Positions 1-5,778 of a DNA stretch of 7,524 nucleotides are shown in pieces. Location: NCBI GenBank assembly GCA_002450985.1, contig DKBA01000155.1, positions 1-7,524 on the forward strand, given 5' to 3'. The notes beneath the pieces were generated by a model. That model saw only the letters and a program-made list of their open reading frames with translations, had not been told where the DNA came from and ran no database searches. Position 1 is the first letter of the stretch, and every line of letters starts with the position of its first letter. Source of the DNA: Acidimicrobiia bacterium UBA6912 (GTDB lineage Bacteria; Actinomycetota; Acidimicrobiia; Spongiisociales; UBA5794). Both the position numbers and the translations under genes were made by a program.

Positions 1-1
1 C

Positions 2-178
2 GCCTGCGGCATCTCGGGCGCGATGCAGCACGTGGTCGGGATGAAGGACTCCTCGACGATCATCGCCATCAACAAGGATCCGGAGGCGCCCATCTTCGGG
101 CTGTCGGATCTCGGCGTGGTCGGCGACGTCAACAAGGTGGTGCCGGCGCTGATCGAGGCGCTCAAGGCACGGAGCTGA
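2..178 (+). CDS. etfA: Electron transfer flavoprotein alpha subunit, C-terminal end (5' part outside the window)
   Basis: The left edge opens inside this gene; 58 codons and the TGA stop at 176-178 are visible. EtfA pairs with EtfB in a soluble FAD-containing heterodimer that takes electrons from acyl-CoA dehydrogenases and related flavoenzymes and passes them to ETF-quinone oxidoreductase. The visible part is the end of the FAD-binding domain (ETF_alpha family). It has the hallmark GISGAMQH segment (residues 3-10 of the fragment), whose Gln-His region contacts FAD in the family, then AINKDPEAPIF, then the DLGVVGD motif and an amphipathic C-terminal helix. The order and spacing match the family C-terminus closely, so the identity is secure although only about a fifth of the protein is seen. 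etfB usually lies just upstream but is outside the window. Two hairpins follow the stop, so this is probably the last gene of its operon. Confidence 0.95.
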   Translation, partial: ACGISGAMQHVVGMKDSSTIIAINKDPEAPIFGLSDLGVVGDVNKVVPALIEALKARS

Positions 179-190
179 GGGCGAACCCGA

Positions 191-214
191 GGCTCGGCGG
201 TACCGCCTCGAGCC
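191..214. terminator. Hairpin 1 in the convergent etfA / small-membrane-protein junction
   Basis: GGCTC-GGCG, a GTAC loop, then CGCC-TC-GAGCC: an 11-pair inverted repeat around the perfect palindrome GGCGGTACCGCC (196-207), with a 2-nt bulge on the right arm. If the central GTAC is left as a loop, nine pairs remain. It starts 12 bp after the etfA stop. No T-run follows on either strand, so on its own it is a weak intrinsic terminator. It may act with the second hairpin or stabilise the etfA 3' end. Confidence 0.45.
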
Positions 215-228
215 GCAGGTTGGTGAGA

Positions 229-257
229 AGGGCGTCCGGCGAGCGGCCGGGCGCCCT
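229..257. terminator. Hairpin 2, probable bidirectional terminator between convergent genes
   Basis: The arms AGGGCGTCCGGC (229-240) and GCCGGGCGCCCT (246-257) pair over 12 positions with one G-T wobble around a 5-nt GAGCG loop. The stem is very GC-rich. It is followed by CTT on the + strand and by TTCTC on the - strand. These are short pyrimidine tracts rather than true U-runs, as is common for terminators in GC-rich actinobacteria. It lies between the ends of two genes that face each other, so it could serve both etfA and the leftward small gene. Confidence 0.65.
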
Positions 258-277
258 CTTGCGTGGTGGGGACGGCG

Positions 278-505
278 TCAGCGCTGGCGGCTGAGCGAGT
301 AGCAGAACGATGCGCCGATCACGGCGGAGGCGGAGCCGATGACGACGCCGAACGTGAAGAACCCGGTGTAGAGGTCCTGGGCGGTCTGGGGCCACTGGCG
401 GTACCCGAAGTGACGGGCCAGAGGCGGCCCCGCGACCATCAGAACGATGAACACCAACAAGCCGCTCATCGCGACGTGCAGCCAGAACGAAGTATCACGA
501 CGCAC
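278..505 (-). CDS. Small hypothetical two-helix membrane protein (75 aa)
   Basis: I do not recognise this protein. As read from the GTG at 505-503 it has a short basic N-terminus (MRRDTSF), a hydrophobic segment at about residues 9-26 (LLVFIVLMVAG core), a polar loop with several aromatic and basic residues (about 30-47, ending QDLY), a second hydrophobic, small-residue-rich segment (about 49-70, GFFTFGVVIGSASAVIGA) and a basic tail SRQR. Positive charge at both ends suggests a hairpin with both termini in the cytoplasm; this is inference from the positive-inside rule. The GTG has a GGGGAGG Shine-Dalgarno with 7-nt spacing from its GGAGG core. An in-frame TTG at 526-524 also has an AGGGAGG site 4 nt upstream and would add seven residues. 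The gene lies 136 bp downstream of cdd, perhaps outside that operon, and ends 20 bp from a terminator hairpin. It is real rather than a shadow because it has hydrophobic periodicity, ribosome sites and no better frame opposite. Confidence 0.7.
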   Translation of the reverse strand: MRRDTSFWLHVAMSGLLVFIVLMVAGPPLARHFGYRQWPQTAQDLYTGFFTFGVVIGSASAVIGASFCYSLSRQR

Positions 506-512
506 CCAACGA

Positions 513-519
513 CCTCCCC
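513..519 (-). promoter_or_regulatory. Shine-Dalgarno GGGGAGG for the GTG start of the small membrane protein
   Basis: CCTCCCC on the + strand gives GGGGAGG on the coding strand, 7 nt before the GTG at 505-503. The spacing is ideal, which is why I preferred this start over the upstream TTG. Confidence 0.6.
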
Positions 520-530
520 ATGACAACCGA

Positions 531-537
531 CCTCCCT
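531..537 (-). promoter_or_regulatory. Second, upstream Shine-Dalgarno AGGGAGG before an alternative TTG start
   Basis: CCTCCCT on the + strand gives AGGGAGG on the coding strand, only 4 nt from the in-frame TTG at 526-524. The site is strong but slightly close. It offers a competing start that would lengthen the protein from 75 to 82 residues. Confidence 0.4.
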
Positions 538-641
538 ACGCCGGCTCTCCCCGCAGCGCATTGTGGCAGATCGCGCCATCCCTTCGCCACTTCTTCTTCT
601 GCGGTTCCACACACCGGGATCGTCGCAGCGGCAGGCCTGGT

Positions 642-1064
642 TCAGGACGAGCCGAGGCTCTCCGGACCGAAGCTGTGGGGCAGCAGGTCGCCGAGCGGGT
701 GGATGCGCACGCGCCCACCGGTTCCCTGCACGACGACGTGTTCGACACCGAATTCCCGCATGAGCTGGCGGCAATTGCCGCACGGGTAGCACTCGTCGGC
801 GTCGAGGCAGCCGACGGCGACGGTCGCCAGCGTGCGAACGCCGGCCGCGGCCGCCGTCGAGATGGCGTTGGCCTCGGCGCAGATCGTCGCCCCATACGCT
901 GCGTTCTCGACGTTGACCCCCTCGAAGGTCGCGCCCTCGGGCGTGACGACGACGGCGCCGACGCGGAATCTCGAGTACGGCGCATACGCCCGCTCGGCCA
1001 CGCGGCGGGCCCGATCGATCAGCGCCCCGGCCTGAGACGTGGTTGGTGGTGCGGTGTCGCTCAT
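642..1064 (-). CDS. cdd: Cytidine deaminase (140 aa)
   Basis: This is a zinc-dependent cytosolic enzyme that deaminates cytidine and deoxycytidine to uridine and deoxyuridine in pyrimidine salvage. At 140 residues it has the size of the short homotetrameric class (Bacillus type), not the longer dimeric E. coli type. Visible motifs are YSRFRVGA (30-37, substrate-binding region), NVENAAYGATICAEANAI (51-68) and PCGNCRQ (94-100). The predicted zinc ligands are Cys62, Cys95 and Cys98, and Glu64 in the CAE motif is the catalytic proton shuttle; all are present. The ATG at 1064-1062 overlaps the ftsY stop as ATGA. Only a weak GGGG lies just before it, so translation is probably coupled to ftsY. The frame stays open further upstream inside ftsY, but homology starts only after this ATG. 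The C-terminal tail after residue 125 is not conserved in my memory of the family. The stop is TGA at 644-642, with no clear terminator after it. Confidence 0.96.
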   Translation of the reverse strand: MSDTAPPTTSQAGALIDRARRVAERAYAPYSRFRVGAVVVTPEGATFEGVNVENAAYGATICAEANAISTAAAAGVRTLATVAVGCLDADECYPCGNCRQLMREFGVEHVVVQGTGGRVRIHPLGDLLPHSFGPESLGSS

Positions 1065-2065
1065 GGCCCCAGCAACGCATCGACGAAGGCGGCCGGCTCG
1101 AACGGAACCAGGTCGTGCATGCCCTCGCCCACACCGATGAACTTCACGGGGATGTCGAGCTCCTCCTCCACCGCCACCGTCATCCCACCTCGCGCAGTGC
1201 CGTCCAGCTTGGTGACGATGATGCCGGTGACCCCCACCGCCTTCGTGAAGGTGCGAGCCTGCTCGATGGCGTTCTGTCCCGTCGTGCCGTCGATGACGAG
1301 CAGGACCTCGTCGATGTCCCCCGCCTCCCGGCGCAGGACCCGGCCCACCTTGGCGAGCTCGTCCATCAGATTGGCCTTCGAGTGCAGCCGGCCGGCGGTG
1401 TCGACGATCACCACATCGCAGTGGCGCGCCTTGGCGGCGTGGAGGGCGTCGTAGGCGACGGACGCCGGATCGGCGCCCGACTGGCCGCCGACCACGTCGA
1501 CCCCGACCCGCGAGCCCCACGTCTTCAGCTGATCGCCCGCCGCCGCCCTGAAGGTGTCGGCTGCGCCGAGCAGCACCGTCGCCCCCTGTTCCTGGAGGAG
1601 AGCGGCCAGCTTGGCGATCGACGTCGTCTTGCCCGTGCCGTTGACGCCAACGACCAGGATCACCGATGGGGTGTGCGTGCGGGCGAGTCCGCGACGCCGC
1701 TCGGAGAGGGTGTCGATCAGACGGCGCTCGAGCTCGAGCCGGGCCGCTTCGCCATCCGCGGGAGCCGCCTCCCGCACCTGCCGCACCACCTTGGAGGCGG
1801 TGCCGATCCCGATGTCGGCGGCGACGAGCGTGTCCTCCAGCTCCGACCAGAAGGCTGCGTCGAGCTGGGAGCGCCCGAGCACACCGCTGAGACGACCGGC
1901 AACCGCCTGCCGCGTCTTGTCGAGCCGAGCGCGCAACCCGCGAGGGACCACGACGGACGGAGGAGTCGCCGTTCCGCCGCCCCGGTCGGGGCGGCGGGTG
2001 ACCACAAACGCGACGAGGGCGACCAGCAGGACGCCGACGACGATCGCGATGACGATGGGATCCAA
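1061..2065 (-). CDS. ftsY: Signal recognition particle receptor FtsY (SRP GTPase)
   Basis: FtsY is the membrane-associated receptor that docks SRP-ribosome complexes at SecYEG. Numbered from the TTG at 2065-2063 (334 aa), it begins with one strongly hydrophobic segment (about 3-22), a short basic/proline linker, the helical N domain (about 40-125) and the GTPase G domain. The G-domain motifs are GVNGTGKTTS (P-loop, 140-149), DTFRAAA (170-176, insertion-box region), DTAGR (222-226), TKLDGTARGG (285-294) and GVGEG (311-315). All are intact. The N-terminal membrane anchor replaces the acidic A domain of E. coli FtsY, as in other actinobacterial forms. I chose TTG because a GGAGGT site sits 8 nt before it and the membrane segment starts right after it. 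The ATG at 2095-2093 would add ten residues (344 aa) but lacks a clear ribosome site. Its stop overlaps the cdd start by 4 bp, and smc ends 27 bp before that ATG, so smc-ftsY-cdd is likely one operon. Confidence 0.96.
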   Translation of the reverse strand: MDPIVIAIVVGVLLVALVAFVVTRRPDRGGGTATPPSVVVPRGLRARLDKTRQAVAGRLSGVLGRSQLDAAFWSELEDTLVAADIGIGTASKVVRQVREAAPADGEAARLELERRLIDTLSERRRGLARTHTPSVILVVGVNGTGKTTSIAKLAALLQEQGATVLLGAADTFRAAAGDQLKTWGSRVGVDVVGGQSGADPASVAYDALHAAKARHCDVVIVDTAGRLHSKANLMDELAKVGRVLRREAGDIDEVLLVIDGTTGQNAIEQARTFTKAVGVTGIIVTKLDGTARGGMTVAVEEELDIPVKFIGVGEGMHDLVPFEPAAFVDALLGP

Positions 2066-2072
2066 GACGACG

Positions 2073-2078
2073 ACCTCC
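2073..2078 (-). promoter_or_regulatory. Shine-Dalgarno GGAGGT that decides the ftsY start
   Basis: ACCTCC on the + strand reads GGAGGT on the coding strand. The GGAGG core ends 8 nt before the TTG at 2065-2063. No comparable site precedes the ATG at 2095, where the upstream sequence is only G-rich. This supports the shorter, TTG-initiated FtsY. Confidence 0.6.
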
Positions 2079-2122
2079 GTGGCTGCGGGGCGCATGGTAC
2101 CGGCCCCGGCACCCGCACCCTG

Positions 2123-5100
2123 CTATGCGATACGCACCCGATCGAGCTTCTTCGAGATCACCTTCGACGATTCGGCCGGTTCCATGGTGACCCCGTAGAT
2201 CACGTCTGCCGCTTCCATCGTCTGCTGCTGGTGCGTGATGATCACGAGCTGAGCGCTCTGTCGCAATGTGTCGACGAGCCGCAGGAAACGCCGCAGGTTG
2301 GCGTCGTCGAGGGCGGCTTCGACCTCGTCGAGGACGTAGAACGGGCTGGGACGAGCGCGAAACACGGCGAACAGGAAGGCGAGGGCGGCGAGCGAGCGTT
2401 CGCCACCGGAGAGCAGCGACAGCCGGCCGACCTTCTTGCCGAGAGGTTGGGCGTCGATCTCGACGCCGGTCTCGAGCGGATGCTCCGGATCGGTGAGCCG
2501 CAGCCGTCCCCGCCCGCCGGGGAACACGAGACCGAAGTTCTCCTGGTAGAAGTCCGAGATCTCGTTGAAGGCGCCCATGAACAGCGAGGCCATCTCCTCG
2601 TCGAGCGCGACGATGACCTTCTTCAGCTCTCTGCGGGATTCCTCCAGGTCGGCGAGCTGGCCGTCGAGCATCTCCACGTGCTCGGCGAGCTCTCGATACT
2701 CGGCGGCGGCGAGGGGATTGATCGGACCCATACGGCGCAGCTCCGCCTCCCGCGTCGCCAGCCGCTGGGCGGGGTCGACGCCCTCGTCCATCTCGGGGCG
2801 AGGCGCCGCCAGCGCCATGTCCTCGGTGGCGTCCGCATCGCGGCGCAGCGCTTCCGCCACGGACTCGTCGCGTACGCGCACCTCGGCGATCTCGATGGCG
2901 AGCGTGGAGCTGCGGTCCTTGCCTGCAGAGATGGACCGCTCGAGCTCTCGCTCGCGGCGATGCGCCTCGTCGAGCGCGGCGTCGGCGGCGCCGGCCCGCT
3001 CGCGGAGCGTGCGCTGCCGCTCACGCAACGTGGCGATGTGGGTGCGGATGATGCCGTCGGCGCGCCTGGCGTGCTCCTCGACGCCGGCGAGGCGGGCGAT
3101 GCCCGTAGGGTCGGCCGGGGTGGCCTCCAGATCGCGGAGCTCCCCCTTCGCCGCTTCGAGACGTCCGGCGAGGAGCCGCCGCCGTTCCTCGCCACCCGCC
3201 AGCGCCGCCGCCGCCTCCTCCCGGAGGATGCGCGCCTCCTCGCGGCGCCTGGCGACCTCGTCGCGTGCACGGCTCAACGCTTCCCACGCCTCCTGCCGCT
3301 GGCGCTCCTCCCCCTCGAACTCGGCGAGACGGCGCCGCAGGTCGACGAGCCGTTCGTCCCTCGCCGCACCCGCTTCGGCCAGCGCCCTCGCCCGCTCGTC
3401 GAGGCGGATGATCTCCGACTCCCCCTCCGACCGGGCCCGTCCGTTGAGCGCCAGCGCCTCGGTGTGCCCGGCGAGCCGCGCCTCGCATCGCTCCAGCTCG
3501 TCCAGGGCGGAGCGCTCCGAGCTGCGGGTGCTCTCGAACTCACGACGGGCGGTGACGAGCCGGCTCCGGGCACGGGCCGCCTCCGTCTCGGCGACCTCGC
3601 GTGCGACGCGGCCCGCTTCGAGGGCGGCGTGCCCGGCGCCATCGGCGTCGGCGAGCCGCATGCCGTGGATCGACACGAGATCGCCCTCCGGAGTCACCGC
3701 CCGCACGTGCGGATGGCGTTCCACGAGACGCCATGCCGCCGACCATCCTTCGACCAGCACGACGTCGCCGAGGAGGCGCGCCGCCAGCGAGTCCATCGCG
3801 CCGGGCCCGAGGCGATCGACGAGCGCCTCCGCACCCCACCGGGACGCGATCTCGCGGGCGGGGACTTCGGCGGGGTTCGAGTGCCCGACGACGAACGTGA
3901 CGCCGCCGAAACCCTCGGCCTTGAGCGAGGAGGTCGCGGCATTGAGCGCGTCGATGCCGCGGGTCACGAGCGCATCGGACCACTTCCCCAGCGCAGCATC
4001 GACCGCGGCGGCGAGGTCCTGGGGAACATCGAGCGTGGCGACGAGCGGGCCGAGCACTCCGTCGGCGATCTCGGCGCGGCGGCGAGCTTCCGGATCGCCG
4101 AGCCCGGCGAGGGCGCCCTCGACCGCCTCGACCCGCGCCGTGGCGTGGGCCAGTGCGAGCTGGCACTCCCGATCGGCGTGCTCACAATCCTCGAGCGCCG
4201 CCTGCGCCGTCTCTCTGGTGGCGGCGGCGTGCTCGTACCGCTCCTGGGCGGCCACGGCGGCGACGTCGGTGCTGCGGATCTCTGCGACGAGGGTCTGGGC
4301 CTCTGCCTGCTCCTCGGCGAGACGGGCGGCGACGATCTCGCGGCGGCGTTCGAGACCTTCGAGCTCCCGCCGGTCGCGGTCGGCCGCTGCGTCCAGGGCG
4401 CGGAGGTCGCCGCGCAGGTTGGCGACGACGCCCTCCGCCGGAAGCTGCGCCTGCTCGGTCAAGGAGCGCTCCTCGTCCTCGAGCGCTCGCAGCGCGATCT
4501 CGCGGCGCTCGGCGAGCGCACGCGACTCGGCGAGCTGCCGGTCGAGCGCCGAGAGCTCGCCTGCGAGGTATCCCTGCTCGCCCTCCAGATCTCGCTTGCG
4601 CTCTCCCGCTCCGTCGAGCCGGCTCTGCAGCGCGAGCCGGCGCTCCCGCGCCACCATGCCGATGCGGTGGAACCGCTCGACGACGGTCTCCAGCCGGGCT
4701 GCGGCGGCGGTGTCGCGTTCGAGGGCCCGGCCGACCTCGCCTGCCGCGGCGCGGAGATCCCCCAGCCGCTCCCTGAGGTCGGTGAGCTCGGCCGTTGCGG
4801 CGACCACGGCCGCATCGATCGATGTCTTCTCGGCCGTCGCGTTCTGCAGCCGGCTCCGCAGCGAGCGCAGCTCCTCACCGCCGATCCACAGGCGGAGCGC
4901 CCGGACCTCGGCCTTCACCGAGTCGTGACGTTCGGCATCGTTCGCCTGCCGCTTCAGCGGACGGAGGCGGCGCCGTTCCTGGTCGAGGATGTCGGTGAGG
5001 CGAGCCACGTCGATCGCGGTCTGCTCGAGCCGGCGCACCGATCGGTCGCGGCGGTTGCGGTGCTTCGTGATCCCCGCCGCCTCCTCGATGATGGCCCGGT

Positions 5101-5569
5101 GCTCGTCGGGACGGGCATTGAGGATGTTGCCGATCTGTCCCTGACCGACGAGCACGTGCTGGTGGCGGCCGACACCACCGTCCGAGAGCAGCTCGTGGAA
5201 ATCGAGCAGGCGGCACGGAGCGCCGTTGATCTCGTACTCGGACGTGCCGTCCCGGTAGAGGCGCCGGGTCATCGAGATCTCGTCGAGGTCGAAGGCGAGG
5301 AAGCGCGACGAGTTGTCGAACGTCACGGTCACCTCCGCCCTGCCCAAGGCCGGCCGGGTGGCGGTGCCGGCGAAGATGACGTCCTCCATCTTGGCGGTAC
5401 GCAGCGTCCTCGTCGCCTGGGTGCCCATGACCCAGGCGAGCGCATCGAGCAGATTCGACTTGCCGGTGCCGTTGGGGCCGACCACGACGTTCACGCCCTC
5501 GGCGAACTCGAGGCGCGTGCGATTGGCGAACGACTTGAAGCCGGCGAGCGACAGCGTCTTCAGCAACAC
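2123..5569 (-). CDS. smc: Chromosome segregation protein SMC (1148 aa)
   Basis: This is the ATPase core of the bacterial SMC-ScpAB condensin, which folds and segregates the chromosome on the nucleoid. The full SMC plan is visible. The N-terminal head has Walker A GPNGTGKSN (31-39), the KMEDVIFAG segment (60-68) and the Q-loop in VGQGQIGN (141-148). A long Glu/Arg/Ala-rich coiled coil follows (about 165-485), then the hinge (about 495-640), the returning coil (about 650-945), the SMC-typical NPLAAAEY (951-958), the signature LSGGE (1053-1057), Walker B FYVLDE with D1081 and catalytic E1082, and the H-loop His in THQQQTMEAAD (1112-1122). The length is normal for the family (about 1150-1200). 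The start is GTG at 5569-5567. An in-frame TAA at 5584-5582 rules out anything longer, but no Shine-Dalgarno precedes the start. The Walker A context (MGTQATRTLRTAK) differs from the usual MGEQ..K.LRGGK. No scpA or scpB is in view. The gene heads the leftward smc-ftsY-cdd unit. Confidence 0.97.
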   Translation of the reverse strand: MLLKTLSLAGFKSFANRTRLEFAEGVNVVVGPNGTGKSNLLDALAWVMGTQATRTLRTAKMEDVIFAGTATRPALGRAEVTVTFDNSSRFLAFDLDEISMTRRLYRDGTSEYEINGAPCRLLDFHELLSDGGVGRHQHVLVGQGQIGNILNARPDEHRAIIEEAAGITKHRNRRDRSVRRLEQTAIDVARLTDILDQERRRLRPLKRQANDAERHDSVKAEVRALRLWIGGEELRSLRSRLQNATAEKTSIDAAVVAATAELTDLRERLGDLRAAAGEVGRALERDTAAAARLETVVERFHRIGMVARERRLALQSRLDGAGERKRDLEGEQGYLAGELSALDRQLAESRALAERREIALRALEDEERSLTEQAQLPAEGVVANLRGDLRALDAAADRDRRELEGLERRREIVAARLAEEQAEAQTLVAEIRSTDVAAVAAQERYEHAAATRETAQAALEDCEHADRECQLALAHATARVEAVEGALAGLGDPEARRRAEIADGVLGPLVATLDVPQDLAAAVDAALGKWSDALVTRGIDALNAATSSLKAEGFGGVTFVVGHSNPAEVPAREIASRWGAEALVDRLGPGAMDSLAARLLGDVVLVEGWSAAWRLVERHPHVRAVTPEGDLVSIHGMRLADADGAGHAALEAGRVAREVAETEAARARSRLVTARREFESTRSSERSALDELERCEARLAGHTEALALNGRARSEGESEIIRLDERARALAEAGAARDERLVDLRRRLAEFEGEERQRQEAWEALSRARDEVARRREEARILREEAAAALAGGEERRRLLAGRLEAAKGELRDLEATPADPTGIARLAGVEEHARRADGIIRTHIATLRERQRTLRERAGAADAALDEAHRRERELERSISAGKDRSSTLAIEIAEVRVRDESVAEALRRDADATEDMALAAPRPEMDEGVDPAQRLATREAELRRMGPINPLAAAEYRELAEHVEMLDGQLADLEESRRELKKVIVALDEEMASLFMGAFNEISDFYQENFGLVFPGGRGRLRLTDPEHPLETGVEIDAQPLGKKVGRLSLLSGGERSLAALAFLFAVFRARPSPFYVLDEVEAALDDANLRRFLRLVDTLRQSAQLVIITHQQQTMEAADVIYGVTMEPAESSKVISKKLDRVRIA

Positions 5570-5618
5570 GGTCCGTGGAGCTTAACCCGGGGAGAATCAC
5601 ATCCCTGGGATTCGCGCG

Positions 5619-5647
5619 CCCCTCCTACGCCAGCCGATTCCCCTCCT
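5619..5647. repeat. Two direct copies of CCCCTCCT, 21 bp apart
   Basis: The copies are at 5619-5626 and 5640-5647, on the same face of the helix (two turns). On the smc coding strand they read AGGAGGGG. They could be a regulator half-site pair, but C-rich octamers are not rare in this base composition. Treat as a candidate only. Confidence 0.3.
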
Positions 5648-5666
5648 GGAGTCGCACGCCACGGTT

Positions 5667-5678
5667 CCTGTCGACAGG
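5667..5678. repeat. 12-bp perfect palindrome CCTGTCGACAGG, possible operator
   Basis: The sequence is its own reverse complement and does not extend further on either side. It lies 98 bp upstream of smc and 100 bp upstream of the lipoprotein gene, close to the midpoint of the divergent region. It does not match the actinobacterial SOS box. Function is inferred from position and symmetry only. Confidence 0.35.
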
Positions 5679-5765
5679 CGCGCTCTGAATGGCACCCCAC
5701 CGGGGGAGCTGGCGGACCCGGAGGCCCCGCCTGAGCGGAGATGCGAGGTACGCTTCGCCTGGTCG

Positions 5766-5773
5766 GGAGGAGG
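5766..5773 (+). promoter_or_regulatory. Shine-Dalgarno GGAGGAGG before the GTG start of the solute-binding lipoprotein
   Basis: A purine-rich GGAGGAGG ends 5 nt before the GTG at 5779, and its two overlapping AGG registers give spacings of 5 or 8 nt. This fixes the start of the lipoprotein. The ATG at 5741 lies in another frame and is not its start. Confidence 0.7.
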
Positions 5774-5778
5774 CACTC

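Larger units (their letters stand above)
5570..5778. promoter_or_regulatory. Divergent intergenic region between smc (-) and the solute-binding protein gene (+)
   Basis: This is 209 bp between two genes transcribed away from each other, so it must carry both promoters unless the smc mRNA starts elsewhere. I could not find a convincing -35/-10 pair for either direction. It contains a 12-bp perfect palindrome (5667-5678), a direct repeat of CCCCTCCT with 21-bp period (5619-5647), a wobble-containing 7-bp stem CCCGGGG/CCCTGGG (5586-5592 with 5603-5609), and a small GGCGG/CCGCC hairpin (5711-5731) in the probable leader of the lipoprotein gene. No tRNA or small SRP RNA consensus is visible. Confidence 0.55.

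Noticed and set aside
560..590. Possible promoter for the small membrane protein (CACAAT as a -10 on the - strand)
   Set aside because: The hexamer is a poor match and no acceptable -35 lies 16-18 bp upstream, so I do not list it as a feature.
1065..1520. Extending cytidine deaminase upstream to a 292-aa protein
   Set aside because: The frame is open there but overlaps ftsY, and the extra residues are low-complexity Gly/Arg/His-rich. The family N-terminus fits the ATG at 1064.
2565..4928. A 787-codon Ser/Arg-rich open frame on the + strand
   Set aside because: Low-complexity Ser/Arg/Ala composition, as expected from reading GC-rich coiled-coil codons of smc in an antisense frame. No ribosome site or recognisable domain.
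5586..5731. tRNA, 4.5S RNA or riboswitch in the divergent intergenic region
   Set aside because: I checked both strands for a T-loop GGTTCGA-type core, an acceptor stem and the SRP RNA GGAAG tetraloop region. Only short isolated hairpins were found.
1043..5734. A 1563-codon open frame on the + strand as a possible giant gene
   Set aside because: It lies wholly opposite smc, ftsY and the start of cdd, whose products have complete family motifs. Its translation is rich in Arg, Gly, Leu and His with no domain. Its openness is explained by missing TTA/CTA/TCA codons in the sense genes.
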